NCBI GenBank assembly: GCA_964511015.1 | Contig: CAZEDX010000008.1 | Location: 23,016 to 87,015, forward strand | Length of the DNA stretch: 64,000 bases | Direction: 5' to 3' | Source: FEN-1099 sp964511015 | Lineage (GTDB): Bacteria; Lernaellota; Lernaellaia; Lernaellales; Lernaellaceae | In this document: positions 45,116 through 55,111 of the stretch, one piece after another | Numbering within the stretch: position 1 is the stretch's first letter | How the letters are laid out: every line of letters begins with the position of its first letter | The notes under the pieces: generated by a model | Told to the model about the DNA's origin: nothing | Databases searched by the model: none | Seen by the model: the letters and a program-made list of their open reading frames with translations, nothing else | Translations under genes and position numbers: made by a program

Positions 45116-46417
45116 CTAGGCCAAATGTTCTAAAATCAGGCCCGCCACTTGCGTGATTTGCGGCACGTCGGCGACCGGCTTGGTGGTCCACAAGAAAGCG
45201 TCGTATTGGTTGTGCATGCCCGACAACCCGAAACGTCCGAACAGCTCAGTACGGTCGACTGCGCCCTTGAAGTCGAATCCATCAATCGACACCGCCACTA
45301 GGTCCGGTCCGTTTGCGGCATATGGACCATGGTAGGCTTCTTCGCGCCGGAAAAAACGCCGCACCAGCTTGCGACCATTGTGTTCCAAATTGGATAGGGC
45401 GGCTTGTACATCGTCGAGCACCTTGGGCGTATCGGCCGGGTCGACACAACCACGCGGGTACTTCCCTTTCAGATGCACGTAGATGCGGTTCGGATCCAGC
45501 ACAAAGGCCTTGGCCTGTGGCGAGATCTGCGCGAGGTCGGTTGGTGCGTCGGTCTCGAACGCCAACAAGCCCTGCTCGACCAAGTACCGGTTCAACGCGA
45601 CTTCCTGCTCGATAGCGCAAAAGCCGTGGTCGCTGAGCAGGAAAAACCCGGCGAGCGAATCGTCTTTGGTTTCTTTCACGTAGCGGTCAGCCATCTCGCC
45701 GACAAACGCATCGACCGCCTGGTAGAACTGGATCGTCCGCGCGTGCAATTCGTGCTGTTCGTCGGTCAGCGCGTGCCACAGGTAATGGTGCACCCGGTCG
45801 GTGCCGGTGACCACGACCTGGAAATAGTCCCACTCTTCCTGCTCCCAGAACATCGCGGTTGCCTGTCGCCGGATTTCGAGCATGCGGTCCAGATCCTGCA
45901 ACGCAAAAACGTGGTTCTGGCGAGCGCGCGCGGTATCGATGTCGATCTCGTAATTCATACGCCGCAGCGGGCCGATGTACTTGGCCGGGAAGACCGCCTT
46001 GACCAGGTCGATCGCGACAAAACCGCTGACCAGTGCGCCGTTGATTCGCCGCGCCGGATAGGTGCCCGGTTGGTTGATCACCACGCTACGCTTGCCCGTC
46101 CCTTCGAGGCGATCCCAGATCGTCGGCGCCTTGAGTGTGGCGTAGTTGGGAAAGGTCTGTTGGTACGTGCCGGGCGCCAGTTCGGTGAAGCCGAAAATGC
46201 CGTGCGTGCCGGGGTCGACACCGGTCATGAAGCTGGGCCAACTGACCGCCGAGATCTCGGGCACGGTGACTTCCATCCGGCGCAGGTTTCCCTGTGCGGT
46301 AATGCGCGCCAGATGGGGCAGCAACCCCCGCTGCATGAAATCGACCAGTAGTCTGTGCGGCATACCGTCAAGGCCGACCACCACTACCTTGTTCTTTTTC
46401 CGTGAGAAAAGGGCCAT
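45116..46417 (-). CDS. cytoplasmic alkaline-phosphatase-superfamily phosphoesterase
   Basis: 433 residues, no signal peptide. Motifs VVGLDGMPH, EISAVSWPSFMTG, PGTHGIFGF, LLSDHGF and GMHNQYDAF. It is the third paralogue in a row, shorter and with no membrane segment, so it acts in the cytoplasm. ATG 46417 has a GGAGGACAAAG ribosome site; the longer frame to 46597 overlaps the DUF4390 promoter and is rejected. A 99-base gap separates it from the next paralogue. Confidence 0.82.
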   Translation of the reverse strand: MALFSRKKNKVVVVGLDGMPHRLLVDFMQRGLLPHLARITAQGNLRRMEVTVPEISAVSWPSFMTGVDPGTHGIFGFTELAPGTYQQTFPNYATLKAPTIWDRLEGTGKRSVVINQPGTYPARRINGALVSGFVAIDLVKAVFPAKYIGPLRRMNYEIDIDTARARQNHVFALQDLDRMLEIRRQATAMFWEQEEWDYFQVVVTGTDRVHHYLWHALTDEQHELHARTIQFYQAVDAFVGEMADRYVKETKDDSLAGFFLLSDHGFCAIEQEVALNRYLVEQGLLAFETDAPTDLAQISPQAKAFVLDPNRIYVHLKGKYPRGCVDPADTPKVLDDVQAALSNLEHNGRKLVRRFFRREEAYHGPYAANGPDLVAVSIDGFDFKGAVDRTELFGRFGLSGMHNQYDAFLWTTKPVADVPQITQVAGLILEHLA

Positions 46418-46522
46418 CTTTGTCCTCCGGACTCGGGAGCGGCAAGGGTAGCCTCCGAAGGGCCAGATGACAAGACGGGGGGCGTTTGGCGGCTTCCAAC
46501 CACCCCACTTTTCACCCCCAAT

Positions 46523-46551
46523 TGCCCCCTCGCCCCCTTTTCCCGTACGAT
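46523..46551 (+). promoter_or_regulatory. promoter for the DUF4390-NtrY operon
   Basis: TTGCCC (46523-46528), 17 bases, TACGAT (46546-46551). Start of transcription would be near 46558, about 18 bases before GTG 46576. Confidence 0.4.
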
Positions 46552-46575
46552 AGCCGGACAATTCCCGGGGGCAGA

Positions 46576-47154
46576 GTGCATACGAGACGTGTCGCATGGT
46601 GCCTTTTCGTCGGTGTGTTGCTCGCCGTCGCGACCGTGGTGTATGCGCAATCGATCACCGGCGGCACGGCCCGCACTCGCGACGACCAGGTCATCGTGGT
46701 CAGTTTTCAGGTTGCCAACGCCTTCAATGCCGACCTGGAACAGGCCATCTTCAGCGGCATGTCTTACTCGTTCACCTATCGCTTTGAAATCTACCGCGAA
46801 ATTCCGGCTTGGCCTGATCTCCGCCTCTTCCACTGGGCGGTGAAACGGACGATCCGCTACGACACGCTTAAGAAGACCTACACAGTCGATTTCGGCGCCG
46901 GCGGACGGCCAAAGGAGACGACCGATTTTGCCCTGGCCAAACGATGGATGACGGAATTCGTCGATCACCCGGTCGCGGTGGCCTCCTCCCTCGACCGCAG
47001 TTACAAGCACTTCCTGCGCGTGAAAGCGGAACTCGATCCGGTGCGCCTGCCGCTATTGCTGGACAAGGTGCTCCCGTTTATGGGCACCTGGTCGTTGGAA
47101 ACGCCCTGGGTGCGCATCGATCTGCCGACGGGGGTGGCCGACGTTGAACCTTGA
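46576..47154 (+). CDS. DUF4390 protein, exported
   Basis: 192 residues from GTG 46576; the longer frame from 46486 lacks a signal peptide at its start, whereas this one begins with VHTRRVAWCLFVGVLLAVATVVYA, a signal sequence. The rest matches DUF4390: VIVVSFQVANAFNADLEQAIFSGM, FTYRFEIYRE and the C-terminal WSLETPWVRIDLP. In several Deltaproteobacteria this family precedes an NtrY-like kinase, as here, and probably feeds it a signal from the periplasm. The stop overlaps the kinase start. Confidence 0.8.
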   Translation: MHTRRVAWCLFVGVLLAVATVVYAQSITGGTARTRDDQVIVVSFQVANAFNADLEQAIFSGMSYSFTYRFEIYREIPAWPDLRLFHWAVKRTIRYDTLKKTYTVDFGAGGRPKETTDFALAKRWMTEFVDHPVAVASSLDRSYKHFLRVKAELDPVRLPLLLDKVLPFMGTWSLETPWVRIDLPTGVADVEP

Positions 47155-49444
47155 ACGCCAGCCGGAACTGAGCCTGGAGGAGCGCGAGGCGCGGCGGCGA
47201 AAGAACGAGATCCGGGCCATCATCGCCGTGGGCGCCGTGCTGGGCGTCTTGTTCCTGCTCGAGACGGTCTTCTTCGACTTCCGCGGCGCGCTAGGCTACT
47301 CCAACCTGCTGTTCTTCAGCCTAATCAACATCAACGTCATCCTGGCCTGCGTGTTGCTGTTCTTGATCCTGCGCAATGTCACCAAACTGCTGTTCGAGCG
47401 GCGGCGCAAGGTGCTCGGCGCGCGTCTACGCACCCGCCTGGTCGTGGCCTTCGTCAGCTTCGCGCTGGTGCCGACCGCGTTGCTGTTCTACGTCGCCATG
47501 ACCTTCATCACCAACTCCATCGAGCGTTGGTTCTCGCTGCAAATCGAATCGAGTCTCGACCAGTCATTGAAAGTCGCCCAGACGTACTACGAGACATTCG
47601 AGAACATGGCCATAGTAAACGCCTCGAACTTGGCGCAAGCGATCAGCCGGGATGCCACACCGCCGGAAACGCCAGCCAAACCGAACAAAAAGAACAAGAA
47701 GCCGGCCCTGGCGCCGGCCGTGCCGCCGCTCCGGTTGGAGGCCAAGGAGATCCAAACCCTCATCGACCAACAATGCGCGCAACTGGGACTCGACGTCATC
47801 GAGGTGTATCTGGCGCCTGACCGGCCGCCGATCACCGCAACAAGCCAGCGCGCACCGAAGGTCACCTGGATCGAGGAAGATCGCGACTTCGTCAAAGCCG
47901 GCTTCGCCAACAACCCGCAAGGCAAGGTGCTGACTCTCGGCGAGAAAGAGTTGATCCGCGGGATCGCACCACTCACCGACAAACAGGGGCAGATCAAAGC
48001 CGCGGTGGTCGTCAGCTATTTCGTGCCGCGAAGCCTCGTGCGCAAGATGAAACAGATCCAAACCACCTACGAACAGTACCGGCAGTTGCGCGTGCTGGAA
48101 AACCCGATCCGCTCGAACTACCTGATCATTCTGGGCCTGATCTATATCTTCATCTTCTTCAGCGCCACCTGGTTCGGTTTCTACCTGGCCCGCCAGATCA
48201 CCGAACCGTTGCAAGATCTGGCCGACGGCGCGCGCCGCGTCGCCGCCGGCGAAACCGGCGTGCAGATCGCGCACGTCAGTGACGACGAAATGGGCACCCT
48301 GGTCGACGTTTTCAACCGCATGTGGGCTGATCTGGGCGCCAGCCGCAGCGCGTTGGAAAACGCCCTGCGTGACCTCGAACAGACCAATGTTGAACTGGAA
48401 CGACGCCGCGCCAGCATGGAAGCCGTGTTGTCCAACGTCGCCGCCGGCGTGCTCGCCTTCGACAACGACGGCCACGTGCTGACCATCAACCCGAGCGCCG
48501 AACGCATTCTCGGTGTCCGACAGGAAGAGGCGTTGAACCACTCCTGGAACGACGTGTTCCCACGTGAACTGACCCAGTCATTTGCCGGACTGGCCGACCA
48601 GTTGCGCACCGGTCACGGCCATACCGTCACTCGCCAGATGGAGATCCAGGTCGCCAACGAACGGCGCACCGTGCTGGCGATTCTGTCGGTCATCCGCGAC
48701 CAGCAGGGCGCGGCGTCAGGCGCCGTGCTCGTGGTGGACGACCTCACCGAACTGCTCAAGGCCCAACGCATGGCCGCCTGGCAAGAAATGGCGAGGCAGA
48801 TCGCGCACGAAATCAAGAACCCGCTCACCCCGATCCAACTCGCGGCCCAGCGGCTGAGCAAACGCTACGAAGACCGTTTCGACCCGGAAAAGGACAAAGT
48901 CTTTTTCGAATGTACCGGCACCATCGTGCGCCAAGTCGACGAACTGAAAGGCATGGTCAAGGAGTTCTCCGATTTCGCGCGCATCGCCGAGGCCAAGCCG
49001 GCACTCACCGACCTGTCGGAAATCATCCGCGAGGTGCTGGTGCTCTATGGCGAAGCCCATAAACGAATCAAGTTCCAAAGCAAGATCGGCCCCAACGTAC
49101 CCCAACTGTTGCTCGACCGCGAGCAGATCAAACGCGCACTGATCAATGTGCTGGACAACGCGGTTGCCTCAATCTCCGGCGCTGGCGAGGTGCAGATCGG
49201 CGCCTGGCTGACCGACCAGGGTCGCTTTGTGCGATTGGAGGTTGCCGACTCCGGCCAGGGACTGCCGCGGGAATACCGCAGCCGCTTGTTCGAGCCCTAT
49301 TTCTCGACCAAAAAAATGGGCACTGGCCTGGGCTTGGCCATCGTGCACCGGATCGTCAAAGACCACGGCGGTGGCATCCGTTTGCTCGACAACAAACCCA
49401 AGGGCACAATCGTCGCCATCGACCTGCCGGTGCCGCCGGCGTGA
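47144..49444 (+). CDS. NtrY-like sensor histidine kinase
   Basis: 766 residues. Three to four membrane segments in the first 130 residues, a periplasmic sensor region (~140-310), another helix at ~325-350, HAMP (EPLQDLADGARRVAAGETG), PAS (VLSNVAAGVLAFDNDGHVLT), HisKA with His555 (IAHEIKNPLTP) and HATPase (NVLDNAVASI, DSGQGLP, FSTKKMGTGLGLAIV). TTG start overlaps the DUF4390 stop. No response regulator is encoded next to it, although NtrX-type partners usually are; the following gene is a Kelch protein. Confidence 0.92.
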   Translation: MNLERQPELSLEEREARRRKNEIRAIIAVGAVLGVLFLLETVFFDFRGALGYSNLLFFSLININVILACVLLFLILRNVTKLLFERRRKVLGARLRTRLVVAFVSFALVPTALLFYVAMTFITNSIERWFSLQIESSLDQSLKVAQTYYETFENMAIVNASNLAQAISRDATPPETPAKPNKKNKKPALAPAVPPLRLEAKEIQTLIDQQCAQLGLDVIEVYLAPDRPPITATSQRAPKVTWIEEDRDFVKAGFANNPQGKVLTLGEKELIRGIAPLTDKQGQIKAAVVVSYFVPRSLVRKMKQIQTTYEQYRQLRVLENPIRSNYLIILGLIYIFIFFSATWFGFYLARQITEPLQDLADGARRVAAGETGVQIAHVSDDEMGTLVDVFNRMWADLGASRSALENALRDLEQTNVELERRRASMEAVLSNVAAGVLAFDNDGHVLTINPSAERILGVRQEEALNHSWNDVFPRELTQSFAGLADQLRTGHGHTVTRQMEIQVANERRTVLAILSVIRDQQGAASGAVLVVDDLTELLKAQRMAAWQEMARQIAHEIKNPLTPIQLAAQRLSKRYEDRFDPEKDKVFFECTGTIVRQVDELKGMVKEFSDFARIAEAKPALTDLSEIIREVLVLYGEAHKRIKFQSKIGPNVPQLLLDREQIKRALINVLDNAVASISGAGEVQIGAWLTDQGRFVRLEVADSGQGLPREYRSRLFEPYFSTKKMGTGLGLAIVHRIVKDHGGGIRLLDNKPKGTIVAIDLPVPPA

Positions 49445-49490
49445 CCAAGCCCCCAGGTTTCTTCGCCAAGCGTTTTCCGTATGTCGCTGT

Positions 49491-49519
49491 TTCATTTCTG
49501 ATCCCGTACATGGTAAAAT
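49491..49519 (+). promoter_or_regulatory. promoter for the Kelch gene
   Basis: TTCATT (49491-49496), 17 bases, TAAAAT (49514-49519) preceded by TG one base before (extended -10). Leader of ~30 bases with GGTGGAGG before ATG 49556. Confidence 0.45.
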
Positions 49520-49555
49520 GACCTATTCGTAGGCTCTCTGGGGGTGGAGGCTGAC

Positions 49556-51559
49556 ATGAAGCGATTGCTGATTACTCTGGCGGCTCTCTGGCTGATTACG
49601 GGAACTGCCCCCGCCGTGGCCGACGGCGGTCCCGACCTGTTCGGCTATGTCTGGCAGAACTATCCTACCTTTACCTGGGTCGAAGCCAACGACTCGGGTA
49701 CCGCAGTTCACCTGGTCGACGACGAGGTCGCCGGCCCCTTCCCGATCGGTTTCGATTTCGATTTCTACGGCGAAACTTACAGCCAGTTCTACGTCAGTGC
49801 CAACGGACGCCTGATGTTCGAGGAACAACCGGAAACATTCAAGATTCCGTGCATTCCCTCGACGGCGCCCTATCTCAACTACATTGCGCTGTACTGGGAT
49901 GACCTCGATCCGGAAACAAGCGGTGTCGTCTACTACGAAACCATCGGCACCGAACCCGATCGCCTGCTCATCGTCGAGTGGGATCACGTCATGCATTTTG
50001 GCTCGACCACCGACACGGTGACCGCCGAAATCGTGCTGGCGGAAAAAACCGCTCATTTGGCCCTGCAATACCTCGACCCGAGCGACGAATTGGGCGCCGG
50101 CGCGACCGTCGGCATGATGAGCCCCGACGGCACCGACGGCTTGTCGATCGTCTGCAATCAGGCGGTGTTGAGCCCCAACCAGAACATCTTCATTCAGCAC
50201 CCGGCCTACGTGGAACTGACCGCCAATGACCCGTATGCCGCCGTGTTCGAAGGTCAGACCGCGCACTTCGATCTGTTCGTCCGGAACGTCACCGGCGTCG
50301 ACGCCAATTTCGTCACCACTTTCTCCGGCAATTCCTGGACCGCCCAGGCCGACCCCGGCGTGATCTTTCTCGCCGCGGGTGAGACCGGCGAAATCGGGGT
50401 GAATATGGAAGTGCCGACAGGCACCACGCGCTGGTCATACGACGACTTCGAGGTCAAAGTGACTTCTGCGGTCAACCCGTCGGTTTCGGCCACCGCCGCC
50501 CTGTCGGCGATCGCCGGTCCGGACTGGGTAGTGCACGACTTCATCGTGCCGACGGCGGTGCAGGAAAGCTCGGTGGTGACCGACACCGAGTGGGTGTATG
50601 TCTTTTCCAACTACCTCGCCCCGGGCATCGTCGGCACCCTTTCCCGCTTCCGTCTCGACGGCACCGTGGAAACGCTGCCTTCGCTGACTCCGGCCGTAAA
50701 CGCCGCCGACGGTTCGTACCTGTGGGGCAAACTCGTTTTCCCCGGCGGCGTCGATGAAACGGGCCAGATCACCGACCAGCTCTATGTCTACGACATCTCC
50801 GAGGCGGCCTGGACGGTGGGCTATCCCCTGCCCAAGCCGTTGGCGTATGCCGCCACGGTCGTGCTCGACGACATGCTGTATGTGATCGGGGGCTTCGATG
50901 GCGAAGAACCGCTGTCCACGCTCTACCGCTTTTCGCCCGACACCGCGAGCTGGTGGCGCCTAACCCCGATGAACTACGCGCGCGTGCGCCCGGCGGCGGG
51001 CGTAGTCGACGGCAAGATCGTCGTGGCTGGCGGCTTCAACCAGACGGCGCTCGACGTGGTGGAGGTCTACGATCCGCAAACCGACAGCTGGACCGACGGC
51101 GCGCCGCTGCCGGTACCACTGCGCGAAACGGCCGACGCCACGTGCAACGACACGTTCTATGTCATCGGCGGCAGCTACGAAGACGCCGCTTCGAATGCAG
51201 TGTATGGCTACAACTTGGCGGGCGACCGTTGGTTCCCGATCAGCCGTTTGCAGACCGCGCGCTTCTCCACCGAGGCGACGTTGCTCGACGGTTCAATCGT
51301 CGTGGCCGGTGGGATGAGCGAACTTTTTTCGCCGCTGGACAGCGCGGAAGCGATCGCCCTCAATTGCGTCGACGAAGAACACGTGATCGACCTGCCGTTC
51401 GGTACCGACGATGACACGGCAACCGATGATGACACCGAAGATGACGACACTGAAGATGACGACACTGAAGGCGACGATGACACCGAAGTCGATGACGACG
51501 ACACCGAACCGACCGGCAACGATGACGATGATGACGATGACGGCTGCTGCGGCTGCTAG
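49556..51559 (+). CDS. secreted Kelch-repeat protein with Asp-rich stalk and GCCGC end
   Basis: 667 residues. Signal peptide MKRLLITLAALWLITGTAPAVA. Residues ~25-210 look like a beta-sandwich (LFGYVWQNYPTFTW, FDFDFYGETYSQFYVSANG), similar to PA14/NHL-like surface modules. Residues ~330-610 carry Kelch-type repeats (LYVIGGFDG, IVVAGGFNQ, FYVIGGSYE, IVVAGGMSE) making a propeller. The end is an Asp/Thr/Glu stalk of ~45 residues with DDDTE repeats and terminates DDGCCGC. No membrane helix follows, unlike MYXO-CTERM or PEP-CTERM proteins. The stop is 6 bases from the convergent GT-C stop. Likely surface exposed. Confidence 0.82.
   Translation: MKRLLITLAALWLITGTAPAVADGGPDLFGYVWQNYPTFTWVEANDSGTAVHLVDDEVAGPFPIGFDFDFYGETYSQFYVSANGRLMFEEQPETFKIPCIPSTAPYLNYIALYWDDLDPETSGVVYYETIGTEPDRLLIVEWDHVMHFGSTTDTVTAEIVLAEKTAHLALQYLDPSDELGAGATVGMMSPDGTDGLSIVCNQAVLSPNQNIFIQHPAYVELTANDPYAAVFEGQTAHFDLFVRNVTGVDANFVTTFSGNSWTAQADPGVIFLAAGETGEIGVNMEVPTGTTRWSYDDFEVKVTSAVNPSVSATAALSAIAGPDWVVHDFIVPTAVQESSVVTDTEWVYVFSNYLAPGIVGTLSRFRLDGTVETLPSLTPAVNAADGSYLWGKLVFPGGVDETGQITDQLYVYDISEAAWTVGYPLPKPLAYAATVVLDDMLYVIGGFDGEEPLSTLYRFSPDTASWWRLTPMNYARVRPAAGVVDGKIVVAGGFNQTALDVVEVYDPQTDSWTDGAPLPVPLRETADATCNDTFYVIGGSYEDAASNAVYGYNLAGDRWFPISRLQTARFSTEATLLDGSIVVAGGMSELFSPLDSAEAIALNCVDEEHVIDLPFGTDDDTATDDDTEDDDTEDDDTEGDDDTEVDDDDTEPTGNDDDDDDDGCCGC
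51425..51487 (+). repeat. 15-bp tandem repeat encoding DDDTE
   Basis: Three 15-base units at 51425-51439, 51440-51454 and 51455-51469 (the last two identical), followed by a degenerate fourth to 51487. Each encodes DDDTE, so the stalk length could vary by slippage without changing frame. Confidence 0.85.
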
Positions 51560-51565
51560 CCGCGG

Positions 51566-53794
51566 TTAGGGCTGGATTGCGGCCTCGATCACCAGGCCGC
51601 CGTTTGTCTCCCCTTCGGCCGGCAATTCCACGCGAACACCGATCGGCCACAACGACCATTCCCGTAAATCGGCGGTTAGCACCGGGTTGATCACCGCCTC
51701 GGCGTAACGCCAGGCGAACCGTGGCACCACGCGCCCGCCAAGGCGCACGTCATTCAGCGCAAACCACACCTGCCGCCCCTGCAGTTCGATGCGCCCGGCC
51801 ACCGTCAGCGGCGCCGACNNNNNNNNNNACTTGGCCACCGCGCGCAAAATCAATCGTTGCGGCTCGACCGCGACGGTCACATCGGCCAGATTGCGGTTGC
51901 GCGCGGCGATGAAGCGTGCCAGATCGGCGGTGTCGAGGTGGAACACGGCCCGGCCGGCGCGTCCGCCTTGAACGACGAACTGGCGCGCGATCAGCAGGGC
52001 CGGCCAGTCGAGGCGCGGCCACTCGAAAGAAAACTCGCCGAGGGTAATCGGCAGCCGTTGGTGTTCGAAACCGGTCACGGCAAACGACAGTTCCGCCGGT
52101 TCGGCGGTCGGGTCACAAGCGCGCCAGGCAAAAGTGAGCGGCGGGCGGCCGGGGTATTTGCGCTGCCGCGCGAACGCTTCCTGCAACAGCCAGCCCAACA
52201 TGTCGCAATTGAACTCGGTGGTGGTCAACCGGCCGTCTTCAAGATAGGTGACCTGCCCGCCGGCCACGCCACCTGCGGCCAGCGCTTCCACCCGATACAG
52301 TCGGCCGACCGGCAAGCGCAGTTCATCAACCGGGTGCAATACGAACTGCGGCGCCAGCAGGCTTTGGATTTGTGCCAGCCAACGCTTCTGGTCGTTGGCG
52401 TCGAGATACAGAAACAGCGCGCGTCCGGCCCGTTCAGCGACCATGGCTGGCAGGAGCTCGGGTTTACGGTCGAACTGCGCCGCCGCCACGCGGGTGTGCC
52501 AGGTGGCGTAATCGGTTTCGGGGCCGAACTGGCTGGTGAGCACCGTGGCGCCGGCGCCGACCCGGCTCTCGAGCCATTGCACCACCAGCGGAATGTCATC
52601 GGCGGAGACCGGCGTGCGCAACGATTGCGTGTACTGCACGGCCGGTATCACCAGCACGACGGCCAGCACGGCAAACGAAACGGCCGGCAGGATCCGCCGC
52701 CACTTCGGCGCGCGCGTGACGATCCCGCGCATTCCGGCCACCGCACCGAACGAGGCGATCAGCATCACCCACGGCGTCACCGGCGCCAGGAAGCGCTGGT
52801 ACATCGTCAGTTCACGTACGCTGTGAACGAGGTAGAAAAAGAACACGAACGCCGTCAGCACGGCGAGAAACGCGAGATCAGGCCGCGTGCGCACGGTCCA
52901 GCGTCGGCGAGCGCGCCAGACCGCCAGCAAGACCGCCGCCAGCGCCACGAGCGCCAGCGCCAGCACCGCGAGCGGCAGCCAGGCAAAGAACGACGCCGAT
53001 TCTCCGACCCAGAAAGCCAGTTTCTCGACAAACGGCTTGGCCAGGTGCTTGCCGGTGGCGTACTTCTCACCTTGCAACTCGTTGACCAGCCAGGCAAACG
53101 GAATCTTGGTGAACATCGACCAGAACAGCAGCACCACCAGCGGCGGCAGCGAACCGAGCGCGTAACGCCAGATGCGCCGGCCGGCCATGCGCCGCCATGG
53201 CGTGTCTACCGGCAAGGCTAGATGGCCGTCGAGCAGCAGCACGGCGATCACCAGCGGAAACGAAAACGCCGCGAGTTGGCGCGTGCAGAACGACAGCGCA
53301 TAGGTGAAGCCGGCCCAGCCGCTGCGCCCGCGTCCCGCCAATTCGACCGCCGCAAGAATGAAAACCAACGAGAGCGCGTCGGCGCGCCCGGTCGGGTAGT
53401 GGAAGATGACGTACGGCGAGAAGGCCAGCAGCAGCGCGGCAACCAGTCCCGTCCACTGATCGAACCAGCGCCGGCCGATGCGAAACAGCAACCACAGGAT
53501 CGCCAGCGACGAAAGAATGCCCGGCATGCGTCCGGCGAAGGCCGAGGTACCTAACACCAGCCGCGCCAGCGCCTGTGCGTAGTAGACCATGTACGGCTTC
53601 ATCACCCGCCAGCCGTGCAGCATTAGGTCGCCGTCGAGAATGGCCAGCGAGCCGCGGCCGAACACCGCCTCATCCACCTGCGGCGCATGCATCGTGGCGA
53701 AATACACGTAGATCGCGCCGGCGGCCAACAGAATGCCGGTCAGCAACACGAGCACGATACGACGGCCGGAGTGGTCGGCGGGGTCAGTCGACAC
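51566..53794 (-). CDS. GT-C-type glycosyltransferase (ArnT/PMT-like), contains assembly gap
   Basis: About 742 residues. Multi-pass protein with ~11 hydrophobic segments in the first 400 residues. HAPQVDEAVFGRG in the first loop resembles the D-E signature of GT-C enzymes that use lipid-linked sugars, and YPTGRADALSLVF, WRVMKPYMVYY fit the PMT/ArnT fold. The C-terminal ~330 residues are soluble and beta-rich. Ten Ns (51819-51828) fall near codon 655; the frame is intact on both sides, so the true gap is probably 10 bases modulo 3. GTG start abuts the CoA-transferase stop (TAA/GTG), suggesting one transcript. Confidence 0.75.
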   Translation of the reverse strand: MSTDPADHSGRRIVLVLLTGILLAAGAIYVYFATMHAPQVDEAVFGRGSLAILDGDLMLHGWRVMKPYMVYYAQALARLVLGTSAFAGRMPGILSSLAILWLLFRIGRRWFDQWTGLVAALLLAFSPYVIFHYPTGRADALSLVFILAAVELAGRGRSGWAGFTYALSFCTRQLAAFSFPLVIAVLLLDGHLALPVDTPWRRMAGRRIWRYALGSLPPLVVLLFWSMFTKIPFAWLVNELQGEKYATGKHLAKPFVEKLAFWVGESASFFAWLPLAVLALALVALAAVLLAVWRARRRWTVRTRPDLAFLAVLTAFVFFFYLVHSVRELTMYQRFLAPVTPWVMLIASFGAVAGMRGIVTRAPKWRRILPAVSFAVLAVVLVIPAVQYTQSLRTPVSADDIPLVVQWLESRVGAGATVLTSQFGPETDYATWHTRVAAAQFDRKPELLPAMVAERAGRALFLYLDANDQKRWLAQIQSLLAPQFVLHPVDELRLPVGRLYRVEALAAGGVAGGQVTYLEDGRLTTTEFNCDMLGWLLQEAFARQRKYPGRPPLTFAWRACDPTAEPAELSFAVTGFEHQRLPITLGEFSFEWPRLDWPALLIARQFVVQGGRAGRAVFHLDTADLARFIAARNRNLADVTVAVEPQRLILRAVAKXXXXSAPLTVAGRIELQGRQVWFALNDVRLGGRVVPRFAWRYAEAVINPVLTADLREWSLWPIGVRVELPAEGETNGGLVIEAAIQP
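51819..51828. other. run of ten Ns (scaffold gap)
   Basis: Unknown bases inside the GT-C gene. Length ten is probably a fixed placeholder, so the real distance is unknown. Confidence 0.99.
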
Positions 53795-54964
53795 TTATGC
53801 TTCCTCTTCCCCCAGCCAGTCGCGGAGAATCTCGGCGCGGTGCTGGTTGATTGCCGGGCCCGGCGGAGGCGGCTCCCACGGGTGAGCCGATAAGTGAATC
53901 GGATTACCCGGCACGGCGATCGGGCCGTCGGGACCGGGGGTGGTGTGGGTCAGCATGCCGCGCGCCGCAAGTTGCTCGTCCGTTTTCAACGCGTCGTAGT
54001 CATTGACCTTGCCGCACGGCACGCGCGCCTGGGCTAGCGTCGCCACGACTTCGTCGCTGGTGTGCGCCGCCACCCACGGCGCTATCACCTCGACGCCTCG
54101 CGCGGAATTCTTGATGCGGCTGACGAAATCCGCCAACAGCGGACTGGCCGTCAATTCCGCCAGACCGGTGGCTTGGGCCAGCGCCTGCCATTGGCGTTCG
54201 GTCAGCGCGACGATGACCACGTGCCCGTCCTTCGTCGCGTAGCTGTTCCAGAAACACATCGGGTTGTTCTCGTCGTTCAGCAACCGCGTCAGAGGCCGAC
54301 CAAGAATGCCCTCCATGCGGCCCTTGTCGACTTCCGTCGTGCGGTCGAGGAATCCCCAGAAGTTTTGAAAGTAGATCACATCCTGCATCGAGATGTCGAC
54401 GAGCTGTCCCTGCCCCGTGCGCTCGCGGGTGCGCAGCGCCGCCAGTGCGCCGATCGCCGCATACGCGCCGCTGACCAGGTCGGCGAAGAACACGCCCGGC
54501 GGCCGCTCGGGCTGGTGATTGGCGAACATCGCGCCGCCGGTCGCCTGCGCGATGATGTCGAACGCCACGCGGTCGGCGTGCGGGCCGGTGCGGCCGAAGC
54601 CGGAGATCGACACGTAGATCAGCCCGGGATTGCGCACCGCCAACTCGTCATAGCCCAGCCCCAGCTTGTCCATCGCCCCGGGCGCGGAATTGTCGATCAG
54701 GATATCGGCCACACGCACCAGACGCAGAAACAAGCGCTGATCCGCCGGCCGGTGCAAGTCGAGCATGATGCCGCGCTTGCCGGCATGGATGGTATGCATG
54801 CCGCGCTCGGACCCGGTCGCCGCAAGCAGCAGACGCATCGTATCGCCGGACGGCGGCTCGATCTTCACCACATCGGCGCCAAGATTAGCCAGTATCTGAC
54901 CGCACCGTGGGCCAGACAGAAACTGCGATAGATCCAACACTCGCACGCCACGCAACGGTCGCAT
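53795..54964 (-). CDS. class III CoA-transferase (CaiB/BaiF family)
   Basis: 389 residues. Family pattern throughout: GVRVLDLSQFLSGPRCGQILANLGADVVKIEPP, HAGKRGIMLDL, DILIDNSAPGAMDKLGLGYDEL, SISGFGRTGP, and Asp162 in FFADLVSGAYAAIGALAAL, the position of the catalytic Asp in formyl-CoA transferase. Moves CoA between carboxylic acids; substrate cannot be told. AGGAGG ribosome site before ATG. The linkage to the GT-C gene is only by position. Confidence 0.88.
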   Translation of the reverse strand: MRPLRGVRVLDLSQFLSGPRCGQILANLGADVVKIEPPSGDTMRLLLAATGSERGMHTIHAGKRGIMLDLHRPADQRLFLRLVRVADILIDNSAPGAMDKLGLGYDELAVRNPGLIYVSISGFGRTGPHADRVAFDIIAQATGGAMFANHQPERPPGVFFADLVSGAYAAIGALAALRTRERTGQGQLVDISMQDVIYFQNFWGFLDRTTEVDKGRMEGILGRPLTRLLNDENNPMCFWNSYATKDGHVVIVALTERQWQALAQATGLAELTASPLLADFVSRIKNSARGVEVIAPWVAAHTSDEVVATLAQARVPCGKVNDYDALKTDEQLAARGMLTHTTPGPDGPIAVPGNPIHLSAHPWEPPPPGPAINQHRAEILRDWLGEEEA

Positions 54965-55111
54965 GGAAGCCTCCTTGATCCGGAGCGCTTAATTTGCCAC
55001 AAGCGGAAGCGGGGGGGAAGCAGAGGTGTGGAAGCTTGGGGCAGAGACTCAAGCGGTAGAGCTTGGAGTCTGGGGTTCGCAGATCTACAACCTAGATCTT
55101 CCAGTCTACAC

